The translations under genes were made by a program, and so were the position numbers. Under the pieces are notes generated by a model. That model searched no databases. It was given only the letters and a program-made list of their open reading frames with translations, and was not told the origin of the DNA. From positions 661,373-725,372 of the forward strand of contig NW_018149775.1 in NCBI RefSeq assembly GCF_002042975.1: a DNA stretch of 64,000 nucleotides, written 5' to 3'. Source of the stretch: Orbicella faveolata. Taxonomy: Eukaryota; Cnidaria; Anthozoa; Scleractinia; Merulinidae. This document shows, one piece after another, positions 21,835 through 35,006 of this stretch; the first letter of the stretch is position 1, and every line of letters starts with the position of its first letter.

Positions 21835-23279
21835 AAGTCCGCTCCGGTTTCCTGGCCCGTGCAGATCGTGTGACAAATATGAACGCCAATTCCTGTTTCC
21901 TTCAGTCCTCAAAAAGTCGAACCCGTCACTTATTAAATGGTCACCCCTATTAGATTTTTACCTCTATTAAGCGGCTGCTATCCAATTCCTCGAGGGTGGC
22001 CGTTTGATAACGGTTGAACTGTAATTATATGACTTTTCACCGATCGAAGACATTTATTTTTTATCTCGGAATTATGTCTATTTTTCTCAAAGTCAACACG
22101 ATTAAGTCAAAAAGGTAGTCCAGTTTGGACACGCTTTTATTAAAAAGGACCAAAAAGGCTGTTTTCAAAATTATATTTTTTAATTCTGTCTTCTGATTTC
22201 AAAGCGATTAAAATCCTAACTCTGTTTTCTTCGCCGGGCCTTGGAACGAGGTTAAAATTAAATGGTCTATTGTATTTTTTGGGCGGTTTCCATGCTGAAA
22301 GCGAATGCAGAAATTTGGGCCGCCTGGAACCTCACAGAACAAGTCACACCATTGGTTCATTAGACAACGATTCACAACATTTCCCAAGCGCAGAAATAAA
22401 TAATAATTAAGATTCCAGAGAGGCGGTAGTACATTGAGAAAAACGGCGGGAAAAAGCGTGCGGTGACTAAAATTCGTGACGTACTTGTTCACCATTGGTT
22501 CAATCTTATTTTCCATATTCATGATGAATCTTGCTGATGTGAGGTGTTTGTTTGTTATTCAGAGATGTTCGCGGACTGGTAGGATGTGTATCGTTCCCTC
22601 CTTCACGAGAAGAAACTTTGAAGACGATTTGCTGAAGGCTTTTGGAGGAAAAATAGTTTCACATTGTGTAAATTAAAATCTATGGTAAGTTTCTATTTCC
22701 TGGCATTTTAATTCAAATTGGGGCGAAGTATTCTAACAAATGTTTCTCCAAATCTCACCACGTGCGTTTGATAACTCGGTTTACGTTTCGCGTCGAAGCT
22801 CAAAACGCCTCATGACTAAGCCAGGACTAAAACTTGTAATGAAATAACACTTGAATCATTCGAGACGGTTTGTTGAAGTTATTTTTTTCGTTGATTGAAA
22901 ATAGTTTGACTTTCATTCGTGATTAGCGCAAGTTTTCCTTTGACTACTTAATTAAAACAAGTTCTTGAGCGTTTTTCGTTCGTCCAAGTTGTTTCAAGAT
23001 GATAAATAATTCCGTTGAGAAATGGGGAAATATTACATTTGTACGAATTTATAGTTATTGTTGATCAACGTTTGCACACTTGGATTTGTTTCTTACATTT
23101 TTAGCTATTCTACTTTCAGAGAAGAGAGCAAAGTCAGTGAACAACAAGGAAAGGAAGAATTCAGCCAGGAACAAGTCAACTTTACATAAACTAGATGAGA
23201 GGACACAAAGATAAGAACATTATTTGTAAATTTAGTTCAGTTTACAGTGAAATCTTTCCAATAGAAATGGCAGCGTTTT
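21835..23279. other. Noncoding AT-rich DNA
   Basis: Short open frames (for example 22476-22676) have no splice context or recognisable motif. I see no gene. Confidence 0.45.
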
Positions 23280-25160
23280 TATAGGACAATTATTAGAGTT
23301 AATTTCAAAACTGATCAAAAGTTAAGTTCTCGCTCGCTTCTCGCAGGAAAAATTGTCCGACTTGCCAAATTGAATGCATTCACAATTTTTTGTTGTAAGG
23401 TTCAGATTCCTACATGGCTGATCAAAAGTAATGTTCTCGCTTTATTCTGACAGGAGAAATTGTCTGACTTGCCAAATTGAATGCATTCACAATTTTTTTG
23501 TGGTAAGGCTCTGATTCTTACATGGCTGATCAAAAGTAATGTTCTCATTTTATTCTGACAGGAAAAATTGTCTGACTTGGCAAATTGAATGCGTTTGCAT
23601 TTTTTGCAGCAAGGTTCTGATAATTACATAGTTCAGTGATCACAAGCTAAGGTCTCGCTTCAATCTGAGAGAAGTTGTCTGACTTGTCAAATTAAATGCA
23701 TTCGCCTATTTTTTTGTTGTAATGTTATGGTTGTTAAATGGCTGATCAGTCAATAGTTACGTTCTCGCTTTATTCTGACAGAAGAAATTGTCTGACTTGC
23801 CAAATCAAATGCGTTCGCACTGAAGCTTAAAAACAGTCACTTTCGGTGAATTCCGGTTTTTATTGGAAAGGTTTTACGAGTGTCATGTTTTCACAAAGGG
23901 CATTTATTTTCAAGTGATTCAGACATTTCGTTGATTCAAACTGAATTCTGTTTTGCTTTTGCATGCTTTACCATCTTGTTCAAATTCAAGTTTGTTTTCT
24001 ATTCGTTAAAAACTTGCAAAACATATCGCGGCTAAAGCCCCTGGTTTGAAAACATGGCACACTACAGTTAAACTTATAAAGATGGCCTTGCATGTTCACT
24101 GAAGCAGTGATAGCAACAACTACCACAATGTTTGGATTATTTTGCCTCCAAATTCATTCGCGTTGTTTTTCGGCGTTAATTTGTTTGTTTTTCAACATCG
24201 TTAAATGCCGTAGACTCAACATGCAGAGTCATCTTAATATTAAGTTACTTGTTAGTTTGACTTGACATATGTATTCAGTGAGGTTGCAAAGAATTATTGT
24301 CTGGGTTTTCTGCAATCCTTCTCGACAAATTAGGATTGAAAAAGTTTCATTTATTTTTCGAGTACAAATTGTCTTGAATTTTCAAATTGAACTAAGTCAG
24401 TTCTGATAATCGATGTTCAATTCTTATTGTCTTGGATCTCTATAAAATTGTTTAAAACTCTTCATCTGCGGATATTTAATTCAAATCTCCCTAGATTTTT
24501 GAATTTTCTTTTAACAATTCATGACGGGTGAATCGCTAAGAAAATTTAATGATCACATTTGAACAATTTATATTAATTGTAATTTTCTCGCATCTCTAAA
24601 TTGTTTAAAACTAAACGATATCCTTCATCTGTAAATATTAAATTCAAATCGTCTTGGAGTTTTCAACTTTGTTCTAAAAATTCAATATGCCTGAATCGTT
24701 GAGAAGATTTAACAATCTCGTTGCAACAATCTACAGTTATTATAATTGTCTTGGATCTGTAAATTGTATTAAATCAATTCTGTTTATAGTTGACAAATAT
24801 TGGCGATCTTCCATCAATTTGTTTAATTCTGATTGTTTTAAATCGATTTTTTAAATCGCTGTCGAAACTTGTCGATTGTTCTGCAAAAAGACTCGGCCAA
24901 TATTAAATTCTTTCTTCCTGGATTTTTGAATTATGATCAACCAGTTCTGCTAAATCACTAAACAAAATTTACGAGGGCACCTTATCGATTTTCATTCATC
25001 GTAATTGTCTTAAACTTTCAAATTGTGTTGGCAAAAATTGACGATCATTTTTACTCCGTGTTTAGTTACAATTGTCTTGGATTTCCAAATTGTGTTCACT
25101 CGTTTCTGTTGAATCGTTGATACAAACTGTCTAACTTGGCAATTTTGTTTTCCCTCAACA
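23280..25160. repeat. Degenerate satellite-like array, period about 110 bp
   Basis: 'aaattgtctgacttgccaaa' followed by 'ttgaatgc' recurs about every 110 bp from 23346 to 23815 in clear copies. More diverged versions ('attgtcttggatttccaaat', 'attgtcttgaattttcaaat') continue to about 25150. Sequence near 24275-24320 is inverted again near 25150-25195, so the older half of the array is bracketed by an inverted repeat. Confidence 0.65.
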
Positions 25161-25194
25161 CGATACCCAGACAATAATCTTTAGTATCTCACTG

Positions 25195-25775
25195 AATATT
25201 ACATTATATTTCTCGAAGGTAACATGGCAAGCCAATTTTTCGTTTGTTTTGTTTTTTGTTCATCGGCAAGTAACTAATCGGATCGGTTTAATTTTAACTT
25301 GATACGCGAGTAACTTCGGGATTTTTTTTTTTTTTTTTGGATTTTATAGTTCAAATCAACTTGATGGCTTGCCTATTTACCTTCTTGATATATAATGTAG
25401 TGTAATAACATTACGTGAAATAGTATGTCCTAAAACGACGAGCAGCTGGAAATCCGTTTACAGAAATGAGAAGATCGGGGAAATATTAGCAGATTACAAT
25501 TAGTTCAACTACAACGTTTCAGCACACTGGTTTGGATATTGAGACGAAGAGAACATTTTTGACTCGTTATGATCAAGAGAGTTTGTATAGTTGGGCTCAA
25601 TTCACCCAGCGATATGAACTTTCTTAATTGTTACGATTTAAAAATGTTTTCATCTTCTCATTGTTCAACCTAGTGCGTTAAAAAGTTGTAGTTGTGCTAA
25701 TTTTTATCTGCTCTTCTCATTTCTGTATATTTCTCGCTGTTCGGCGTTTTAGGACATACTATTTAACGTAATGTT
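25195..25775. mobile_element. Nested foldback element
   Basis: Two inverted pairs sit side by side. An inner one pairs 25195-25235 with 25362-25402 ('ggcttgcc', 'tataatgta' words). A longer one pairs 25407-25540 with 25665-25775, sharing 'aatagtatgtcctaaaacg', 'acagaaatgagaaga' and 'caactacaac' at roughly 85% identity. No coding capacity. Confidence 0.65.
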
Positions 25776-25903
25776 AGCGTGTAATACTCCATCTTGTGCA
25801 AAAGTTTTATCTCAAATTTTTGTTCAAGAGGGTGTATTAAATTTTTGGCGGGAAAATAATTCAAGAGGGTACCCCGTTAAAATTTTTGTCAAAAAAGTTG
25901 CCA

Positions 25904-28470
25904 GGGGAAACGCTGTGCAAATTTTTTCCAATTTTCCCGCCAAAAGTCTTAGTATATATAGGGCAAATTTTTTAATGACACCTTTGTAATTAATTTTATG
26001 AAAAATCACTTAATTAATTAAGGAATTATTGAGTTGAATAAAACTAATTGAAACACAAAACACTTGCTTGTATTTATTGTTTGAATGAAATATTTTACTA
26101 AAGATAATAAAGATTACAAAGAAGACACTTGTACTTTATTGACTTCTGTTAACAGCACTATAAATAATAACAAAGAGACGAAAAATAGTAAATTACTTTC
26201 ATGGACATTACAATATTAACTTAGTAACAAATTGAAAAAAACTTGGCGCATGCGTATTTTGGGCGCCGTATTTTTTCTAAGTTTTTTGGCGGGAAAATTT
26301 AAAATTTTTAAACGGAGTACATGAAGCATAAGACGATTTTTTTAAAAAAAAAATGGCGCATGCGTATTTTGGGCGCCGTATTTTTTCTAAGTTTTTTGGC
26401 GGGAAAAATAAAAATTTTTAAACGGAGTACATGAAATATAAGACGATTTTTAAAAAAAAAAAAAAAATGGCGCATGCGTATTTTAAGCCCCCGTATTTTT
26501 TCGGCGGGAAAATTAAAAATTTTGACATGGGTCTTCACGAGTAATAGTTACTTCAAAAAAATTACAATGATATTGAAAGCTTTCATGAAACACTAACTTG
26601 CACCAGCTCTTAGTCAAAAAAAGTTTACAGGGAAACATTTCAAATTGGATAGCTAACTCGACTTTCTGAACAGTTTTGATACGAAATCAAACGAAGAAGC
26701 AAAATCTTCACAAGTTGCCTCCGAGAAACCAACACTGTGTGGCTGTGATAAGCAAGTTAAGAAGCTGAATTAAAAATTAAAATCAAACGTTTTGTTGCGG
26801 TTTTGAAGCAAGAAATCTTCTTGATAAAATTAGACAATCGAGGATCTTGAATCTCCGTCAAATTTCAAACAAAAGCGTTAAAGAGCGAAGAAAACTGTTA
26901 GTTACAAACTTATTCCAGTTACACAGTGTACGAGTTTCCTGTGAGAAAAACGTTTATTACTCGAAAACCTTACGAACTTGGTAGATTACACTTTGGAGAC
27001 TTGGGCTCGTGTATCAAACAAGACAATTGGAATCAGTAAATAAATTTTACGAGCCGCAAAACAGAGCGAAAATAAACTTGTTTGAAACTAAAACGAACGT
27101 CCTCCTGTGTTTCGAAGTCTGCCTTCTTGTTCTTACTTATCCGAGAAAAGAAAACACTAGCGATCTTATCTATCTATCCTACTTTGCGTTGTGTTATCTT
27201 CAATGTTTTGTCCTTATTGTTTCCTCCAGTGTCTGTCTCCAGTGTCTGTCTCCAGTGTCTTTATTGCCGTCGCTCGCCAACTTCAGTACCTCTGTGCTCG
27301 TCTCTGTCCTTATCCTTTCGCTGTCTCGCTTGTAATGCCAAAAATCCTGAAAGAAATTTAAAAATTATTTACTTCACATGTCTTGTGATGTCTATGTATC
27401 AAACAATTGCTGAATGTTTTCGTGACAAACATTCATCTTCTGCTCCTTTAGATACGCGTTTGAATATTTTCGCAATATTTTCCTTGTGGCATTCATTAAC
27501 TCAAACATGTAATTAACACAATTTGAAAACAAACTTTGCTTATTTACATTCGAGTAAGACGAAGTACAATCTTGAAACATTAACTCTTCACGCTGATTGC
27601 CAAGAGATCAAAATGTTATTTCCAAATGTTACTTCCTCTTAGAATATCAATACAATGTCAAGCAAACAAGTCTAGAGAATAAAGAAATTAATCAACTAAT
27701 GAATAGTGTCCTGCTATACCACAAGATTGTGGGAACTGACATTGAAAGACAGGTAAAGCAAAAGATCTCGATGTGACTTACGAATTGTATGAACTCGAAA
27801 AGGTAAATAACGAAACACCGACGTTCGACAAATGCTACATGTAGTCGTTTATTCCACAGATAACAAATCACAACAGTCAAAAAATGCCAATTGATTATTC
27901 GACTGTTTCTAAAATATTTAGTACAAAATAAAAGTATAATAATAATAACAACAGTTCTTACCTTGAGGAGAATTCAAATTCCATAAGTTGACAATACACT
28001 GTGACATCTTTGTTTGAAGCACGTGCTTCAAGTCAAGTTGTTGTAGCAGGTTATTTGTGTTTCATAGCATCTCCAAACGTCAGGATAACCGCAAACTGAT
28101 TTCTGATACTTTTTCGAAGCAATAAGCAAAGGTAACGGTAGATTTCTGTAAATTAAAGTTTTAAACGTGAATGGTTAACATACGGACGAAGAAAGCAATG
28201 CGACATGTTGTTAACACATATGAAATTTGCAATTTAAATTTTCAAACATTTGCAGCCACGCACTAGGGTGTTTAAATGCGGTCATCTGATTGGTTGCTTG
28301 TCTCATTGCATTTATGCGCGGGATTATTTCAAATTTTCTCTCACAGTATTCTTGGTGTTTGGACAGGAAAATCGACATTGGAAATAACAAAGTTAACTAT
28401 GTTAGAAAATTCCTTGTAACCCGTAACATAGATAATCAAAAAGACCCCCCCCCCCCCCCCCCCCCCCCCC
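25904..28470. repeat. Large block, copy 1, truncated by the N gap
   Basis: About 2.5 kb that reappears almost base for base at 30356-32920. The only differences noticed are homopolymer lengths, one 13-bp unit in a 'gtctccagt' microrepeat and scattered single bases. It contains no convincing gene; all frames are short and unsupported. It ends in a C run that leads into the 285-N gap. Confidence 0.85.
26230..26520. repeat. Three tandem units with E2F-like and NRF1-like words
   Basis: About 100-bp units, three times, each carry ATGGCGCATGCGTATTTT and, downstream, a GGCGGGAAAA word in the order 'ttttttggcgggaaaa' then 'aacggagtacatgaa'. Two more TTTTGGCGGGAAAA words occur nearby in opposite orientations (25843-25856 and 25932-25945). 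The same array is repeated at 30690-30975 within copy 2. Confidence 0.75.
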
Positions 28471-28755
28471 NNNNNNNNNNNNNNNNNNNNNNNNNNNNNN
28501 NNNNNNNNNNNNNNNNNNNNNNNNNNNNNNNNNNNNNNNNNNNNNNNNNNNNNNNNNNNNNNNNNNNNNNNNNNNNNNNNNNNNNNNNNNNNNNNNNNNN
28601 NNNNNNNNNNNNNNNNNNNNNNNNNNNNNNNNNNNNNNNNNNNNNNNNNNNNNNNNNNNNNNNNNNNNNNNNNNNNNNNNNNNNNNNNNNNNNNNNNNNN
28701 NNNNNNNNNNNNNNNNNNNNNNNNNNNNNNNNNNNNNNNNNNNNNNNNNNNNNNN
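28471..28755. other. Assembly gap (285 N)
   Basis: A run of N directly after a C homopolymer. Frames that cross it are meaningless. Confidence 0.99.
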
Positions 28756-29720
28756 CAAATTTCAAACAAGAGCGTTAAAGCGCGAAGAAAACTTTTAGTT
28801 ACAAACTTATTCCAGCTACACAGTGTACGAGTTTCCTGTGAGAAAACGTTTATTATTCGAAAAGATTAAGAACTTGGTACATTACAATTTTGAGACTTTA
28901 GCTCGTGTATCAAACAAGAAAATAAATCGTTTCCTAACCCTACAGAAAGCTGCCACGTTAAAATTTCGAGACTTTGGCTCGTGTATCAAACAAGACAATT
29001 GGAATCAGTAAATAAATTTTACGAGCCGTAGAACACAGCGAAAATAAACCTGTTTGAAACTAGAACAAATGTCCTCCTGTGTTTCGAAGTCTGCCGTCTT
29101 GTTCTTACTTATCCGAGAAAAAGAAAAACCCCTAGCGATCTTAAATATCTATCCTACTTTGCGTCGTTGGGTTATCTTCAACGTTTTGTCCTTATTGTTT
29201 CCTCCAGCGTCTGTCTTCAGAGTATTTAGTTCCCGTTTGCCAGCTTCACTGTCTCTGTGTTTATCCTTTTGCTGTCTTGCTCGTGACACCAGAAATCCTG
29301 CAAGAAATTTTAAAATGTTTACTTCACATGCCTTGTAATGTTTATGTATTAAACCAAAGCAATTGCTTCATGTTCTCTTGACAAACATTCATCTTCGGCT
29401 CCTTCAGATACGCGTTTGAATATTTTCGCAATATTTTTCCTTGTAGCATTTTAACTTTCACAAGTAATTTACACAATTTGAAAACAAACTTTGTCTGCTT
29501 ATTTACATTCGAGTAAGACGCAGTGCAAGCTTGAAATATTAACTCTTCACACTGATTTCCGAGTGATCAAAAAGTTATTTCCTCTTAAAATATCAACACA
29601 ATGTCGAGCAAACAAGTATAGGGAATAAAAAAAAATTAATCAACCAAGGAATACTGTCTTGCTATACCACAATATTCTGGGAACTGACATTGAAGAGACA
29701 TGAACAGCAAACAGTCGGCA
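28756..29720. repeat. Diverged third copy of part of the large block
   Basis: It starts 'caaatttcaaacaagagcgt' and follows copy 1 from about 26869 to about 27750 with roughly 10% divergence. It also has an internal repeat of 'ctcgtgtatcaaacaag' that copy 1 lacks. A real, older duplication therefore exists besides the near-identical pair. Confidence 0.7.
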
Positions 29721-30354
29721 GAAATGAAATTCTGAACAACGAATTAAATCAATTTTAATTACCTGAAGTTATCGTGTTATGGATGGCTCCATTACAGCTT
29801 CACAGTGTCGTCATTTGTACCTGAAAAGGAAAAAAAAGTTATTTGAACGACTTGTCTTCACCTGTTCTTATCGCGACAAAAAACACGGCTAGTTTTTGGA
29901 CAACACTTCTAGACAACACTTCTCGACGAAACACTTTACAGTATACACAGAACGTACCAGTTCTGTTGTTTGCATATTCGGTAAAAATGTACGGAAGAAA
30001 TAAGCAAAGGAGCGTAACAACTCCAAATTGCGAACAAATTCATAGTAAATATTCTCACTTCGTTGTAATATTTCCGCCACAAAGTAAAAATATCTCGATT
30101 TGACCGACACATTCCAGGATATTAATACGATGGACAACAAAAGAATAACGCTTGATACATGCTTGTTGTTTATTCGACTGTTTCTAACAGATTTTGCACA
30201 AGGCTTTTCTCTACAAAATAAAACCAAACGTTTCGTGTAATAAAAACAGTACTTACGTAAAAATATCGCGGATCCGTTAGTAGGATTGATCATGATAATA
30301 TAGAATATGGCGTTCCCTGGTAAAAAGTATTTAAAAAAAACATCCTATATTATC
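29721..30354. other. Noncoding DNA before the n junction
   Basis: Overlapping frames on both strands (29843-30293) have no recognisable content. It partly echoes 27900-28150 in composition. No gene is called. Confidence 0.4.
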
Positions 30355-30355
30355 N

Positions 30356-32920
30356 GGGGAAACGCTGTGCAAATTTTTTCCAATTTTCCCGCCAAAAGTC
30401 TTAGTATATATAGGGCAAATTTTTTAATGACACCTTTGTAATTAATTTTATGAAAAATCACTTAATTAATTAAGGAATTATTGAGTTGAATAAAACTAAT
30501 TGAAACACAAAACACTTGCTTGTATTTATTGTTTGAATGAAATATTTTACTAAAGATAATAAAGATTACAAAGAAGACACTTGTACTTTATTGACTTCTG
30601 TTAACAGCACTATAAATAATAACAAAGAGACGAAAAATAGTAAATTACTTTCATGGACATTACAATATTAACTTAGTAACAAATTGAAAAAAACTTGGCG
30701 CATGCGTATTTTGGGCGCCGTATTTTTTCTAAGTTTTTTGGCGGGAAAATTTAAAATTTTTAAACGGAGTACATGAAGCATAAGACGATTTTTTTAAAAA
30801 AAAAATGGCGCATGCGTATTTTGGGCGCCGTATTTTTTCTAAGTTTTTTGGCGGGAAAAATAAAAATTTTTAAACGGAGTACATGAAATATAAGACGATT
30901 TTTTTTTTTAAAAAAAAAATGGCGCATGCGTATTTTAAGCCCCCGTATTTTTTCGGCGGGAAAATTAAAAATTTTGACATGGGTCTTCACGAGTAATAGT
31001 TACTTCAAAAAAATTACAATGATATTGAAAGCTTTCATGAAACACTAACTTGCACCAGCTCTTAGTCAAAAAAAGTTTACAGGGAAACATTTCAAATTGG
31101 ATAGCTAACTCGACTTTCTGAACAGTTTTGATACGAAATCAAACGAAGAAGCAAAATCTTCACAAGTTGCCTCCGAGAAACCAACACTGTGTGGCTGTGA
31201 TAAGCAAGTTAAGAAGCTGAATTAAAAATTAAAATCAAACGTTTTGTTGCGGTTTTGAAGCAAGAAATCTTCTTGATAAAATTAGACAATCGAGGATCTT
31301 GAATCTCCGTCAAATTTCAAACAAAAGCGTTAAAGAGCGAAGAAAACTGTTAGTTACAAACTTATTCCAGTTACACAGTGTACGAGTTTCCTGTGAGAAA
31401 AACGTTTATTACTCGAAAACCTTACGAACTTGGTAGATTACACTTTGGAGACTTGGGCTCGTGTATCAAACAAGACAATTGGAATCAGTAAATAAATTTT
31501 ACGAGCCGCAAAACAGAGCGAAAATAAACTTGTTTGAAACTAAAACGAACGTCCTCCTGTGTTTCGAAGTCTGCCTTCTTGTTCTTACTTATCCGAGAAA
31601 AGAAAACACTAGCGATCTTATCTATCTATCCTACTTTGCGTTGTGTTATCTTCAATGTTTTGTCCTTATTGTTTCCTCCAGTGTCTGTCTCCAGTGTCTG
31701 TCTCCAGTGTCTGTCTCCAGTGTCTTTATTGCCGTCGCTCGCCAACTTCAGTACCTCTGTGCTCGTCTCTGTCCTTATCCTTTCGCTGTCTCGCTTGTAA
31801 TGCCAAAAATCCTGAAAGAAATTTAAAAATTATTTACTTCACATGTCTTGTGATGTCTATGTATCAAACAATTGCTGAATGTTTTCGTGACAAACATTCA
31901 TCTTCTGCTCCTTTAGATACGCGTTTGAATATTTTCGCAATATTTTCCTTGTGGCATTCATTAACTCAAACATGTAATTAACACAATTTGAAAACAAACT
32001 TTGCTTATTTACATTCGAGTAAGACGAAGTACAATCTTGAAACATTAACTCTTCACGCTGATTGCCAAGAGATCAAAATGTTATTTCCAAATGTTACTTC
32101 CTCTTAGAATATCAATACAATGTCAAGCAAACAAGTCTAGAGAATAAAGAAATTAATCAACTAATGAATAGTGTCCTGCTATACCACAAGATTGTGGGAA
32201 CTGACATTGAAAGACAGGTAAAGCAAAAGATCTCGATGTGACTTACGAATTGTATGAACTCGAAAAGGTAAATAACGAAACACCGACGTTCGACAAATGC
32301 TACATGTAGTCGTTTATTCCACAGATAACAAATCACAACAGTCAAAAAATGCCAATTGATTATTCGACTGTTTCTAAAATATTTAGTACAAAATAAAAGT
32401 ATAATAATAATAACAACAGTTCTTACCTTGAGGAGAATTCAAATTCCATAAGTTGACAATACACTGTGACATCTTTGTTTGAAGCACGTGCTTCAAGTCA
32501 AGTTGTTGTAGCAGGTTATTTGTGTTTCATAGCATCTCCAAACGTCAGGATAACCGCAAACTGATTTCTGATACTTTTTCGAAGCAATAAGCAAAGGTAA
32601 CGGTAGATTTCTGTAAATTAAAGTTTTAAACGTGAATGGTTAACATACGGACGAAGAAAGCAATGCGACATGTTGTTAACACATATGAAATTTGCAATTT
32701 AAATTTTCAAACATTTGCAGCCACGCACTAGGGTGTTTAAATGCGGTCATCTGATTGGTTGCTTGTCTCATTGCATTTATGCGCGGGATTATTTCAAATT
32801 TTCTCTCACAGTATTCTTGGTGTTTGGACAGGAAAATCGACATTGGAAATAACAAAGTTAACTATGTTAGAAAATTCCTTGTAACCCGTAAAATAGATAA
32901 TCAAAAAGACCCCCCCCCCC
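30356..32920. repeat. Large block, copy 2
   Basis: This is the second, near-identical copy of 25904-28448. It begins exactly after a lone n at 30355, with the first base of the match. In this copy the terminal C run is only about 13 long and continues into unique sequence, so copy 2 shows what probably lies beyond copy 1. Confidence 0.85.
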
Positions 32921-34569
32921 CACCCTGTGGGAGGGGGGACAGTGTTTACTTTCATGCCACAAAAAAAAGAAGACTAAAAACAAACAAACAAGCTATAAAG
33001 GTTACTATCGACCCCTGCAGGTGTGTGCCGGGAAAGCCTTTGACGAAAAAGCCTTGAAGTGTTTATCGACTACTAATGACGTCAAATTGGTTGCCACGGC
33101 ATTGCAAAAAATGTTAAACCAGCGCACCCTTTATCCTTTTGAGGCAAATAACCTTTGGACATTTCCCGTTTTGATATATTTTTGTCCCAATATTTTGACA
33201 AAACGGAAATTGTTTGAAATGTTTAGTAGGTGTGGCTCAGTGCTACCTAACTTTCATAAATTGGCGATGGCTCTGAAAATTTGAAAACTTTATTGACTAA
33301 ACAACGATACATAAAAAAGAAAAACCTTTACTGAGAATTTTCAAGGTTGTTAGTCCTAAAAGTTCAAAAGTAAGGTATATTTCTTTAAGATGGCTCCATG
33401 GGTGATCATTTCTAGCATGGCACTCACTAGTGTTACATTTTGAAAGTTAGTTTTTGCGTTGGTTTTTTTATATCCCCATTCTATAAAACCTATAAAGTTT
33501 AACAAGCAATGATAAAAGAGTGTGCTACAACCACCTCAGTTGAAATCCCAGCTTTTAGTCATGAATAAAAACGAATTTGTTTTCACTGTTTGTGTTTAAT
33601 ATTGTGATTTTCATCAAATTCCTTTTGTGAGAACTTTAAAAGATGTCACGGTTCATGTAAGATTATATATGAGTATAGCCAGATAATAATTCTGAACACA
33701 AAAGAAAAGCTTTGTTAATTTTTGGTAAAATGTGTCATTTTCAAGTGCCAAGAAAAGTTTTACAGCCACTCTCTCAAATTTAAAAGGTGATAGTGTGTGC
33801 CAGAAAAGACAAGTGACAATGGAATTTCACAGGAAACACAAGGAAATTCACTGTCAGTTTTGCTTTTTTTGGTCATGCTCACATCATAAAATATCAAAAA
33901 CCTGATTTTCTCGTTTGAATGTGCTCAGATAACTAAATCTTTCATTATCAACATGTGTGCCTAATAAATAAAATCTAAAAGGCAACTAATTTTGTCATCA
34001 TAAACTGAATAGAGATGTCAAGTTTTGAAAGGTTCCCTACTAAAAAAAAAAATCAACACTTTTTGAAAACAAAAAAGCTGTCAAAAGGGTTCAGAGCCAC
34101 CTTAAATTTAAGTATCTTCAGGTGGCTACAAAAGAAGGTGTTTGCGAATGTATTGACCAGCATAGCTGTGAAAGAAATGTGCTAAAGACATAAAGGTCTA
34201 TAGTATCATGAGTCACCCTAAAGGACTTCTTGAACTGACTGAGCTTTTCTTTGCACCTAAGGAAAATGGTGATTAAAACTAGGTGGTCTCAATGTTAAAC
34301 AAAAGGAATGATTATGAAGCCCAATGAAGTTCTTAGTGGAGTGTTTCTGTTAGCCTTTTAGGCCTTGAACCAGCAAAAAAACACAACAGGTGTTTACTTC
34401 TGTCTGAGTAAGTAACCAATAGGAAAGTTTTGGTTTTATATTCATGCATAGCATATGAGCACAAAACAAAAGATTGTAAAAGGTACTGGACCTTTTTTCA
34501 TTTCAACATTTTTGTTATTGTTTTCCTCAAAAGAACTTAGGATTATCAAGGGGGATAAGGGATAATGGA
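32921..34569. other. Noncoding DNA
   Basis: A plus-strand frame at 33021-33284 begins in plausible sequence but has no homologous motif or splice partner. I see no gene. Confidence 0.4.
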
Positions 34570-34832
34570 CAGGGCTGCAAATAACAGTCAGTCACTGGCA
34601 TTGGCCAACCAAAATTTTGCTCATGTCCAACAAAATCCCAACTGTGGTCAGACATGATGTCCGGACAAATTTTTTATCCCAAATCATTTTATGGTAAGGA
34701 TGAATAAAAATCTACCTTGAGTAAATCTTCCTCTTTTTTGGTGATGTCCCACCACAATTTGTTTTGTCCAACCAAGATGGTGTCTTAGTAGGACATATGC
34801 CATTTCAAGAGAAAAAATTATTTGCAGCCCTG
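34570..34832. mobile_element. MITE with CAGGGCTGCAAATAA ends
   Basis: CAGGGCTGCAAATAA at the left is the exact inverse of TTATTTGCAGCCCTG at the right. The interior repeats 'gtccaaccaa' words in both orientations. It is 263 bp with no coding capacity. CAGGG-type ends are common in hAT families, but the target duplication is unclear. Confidence 0.75.
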
Positions 34833-34931
34833 GTGGACCTTCCAACACTTGCTTGCTGCTTTAAAGTTTGCTCTGTTAACTAACGTAGTGTAAAGTTATG
34901 GGTACTGTGCACTGTAAACAACAACAATCAC

Positions 34932-35006
34932 CTGCTGGTATTCTTATGATGCTGTGGATCCCATCATGCACAAACTGAACACCGAGGACAATGGAACCAA
35001 GTAGTA
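34932..35006 (-). other. Possible short exon, paralogous to 36125-36189
   Basis: On the minus strand TTCTTACAG precedes and GTGATT follows 75 nt that read VQFVHDGIHSIIRIPAG in the open frame. The segment at 36125-36189 is similar (CVHYVVHSIARILAG) and has its own splice borders. Similarity extends a little into flanking 'gacaagcaaattac', so this may be a duplicated exon or merely a repeat. Confidence 0.22.

Noticed and set aside
28290-28778. Frames spanning the N gap
   Set aside because: Most residues are unknown; the open frame exists only because Ns hide stops.
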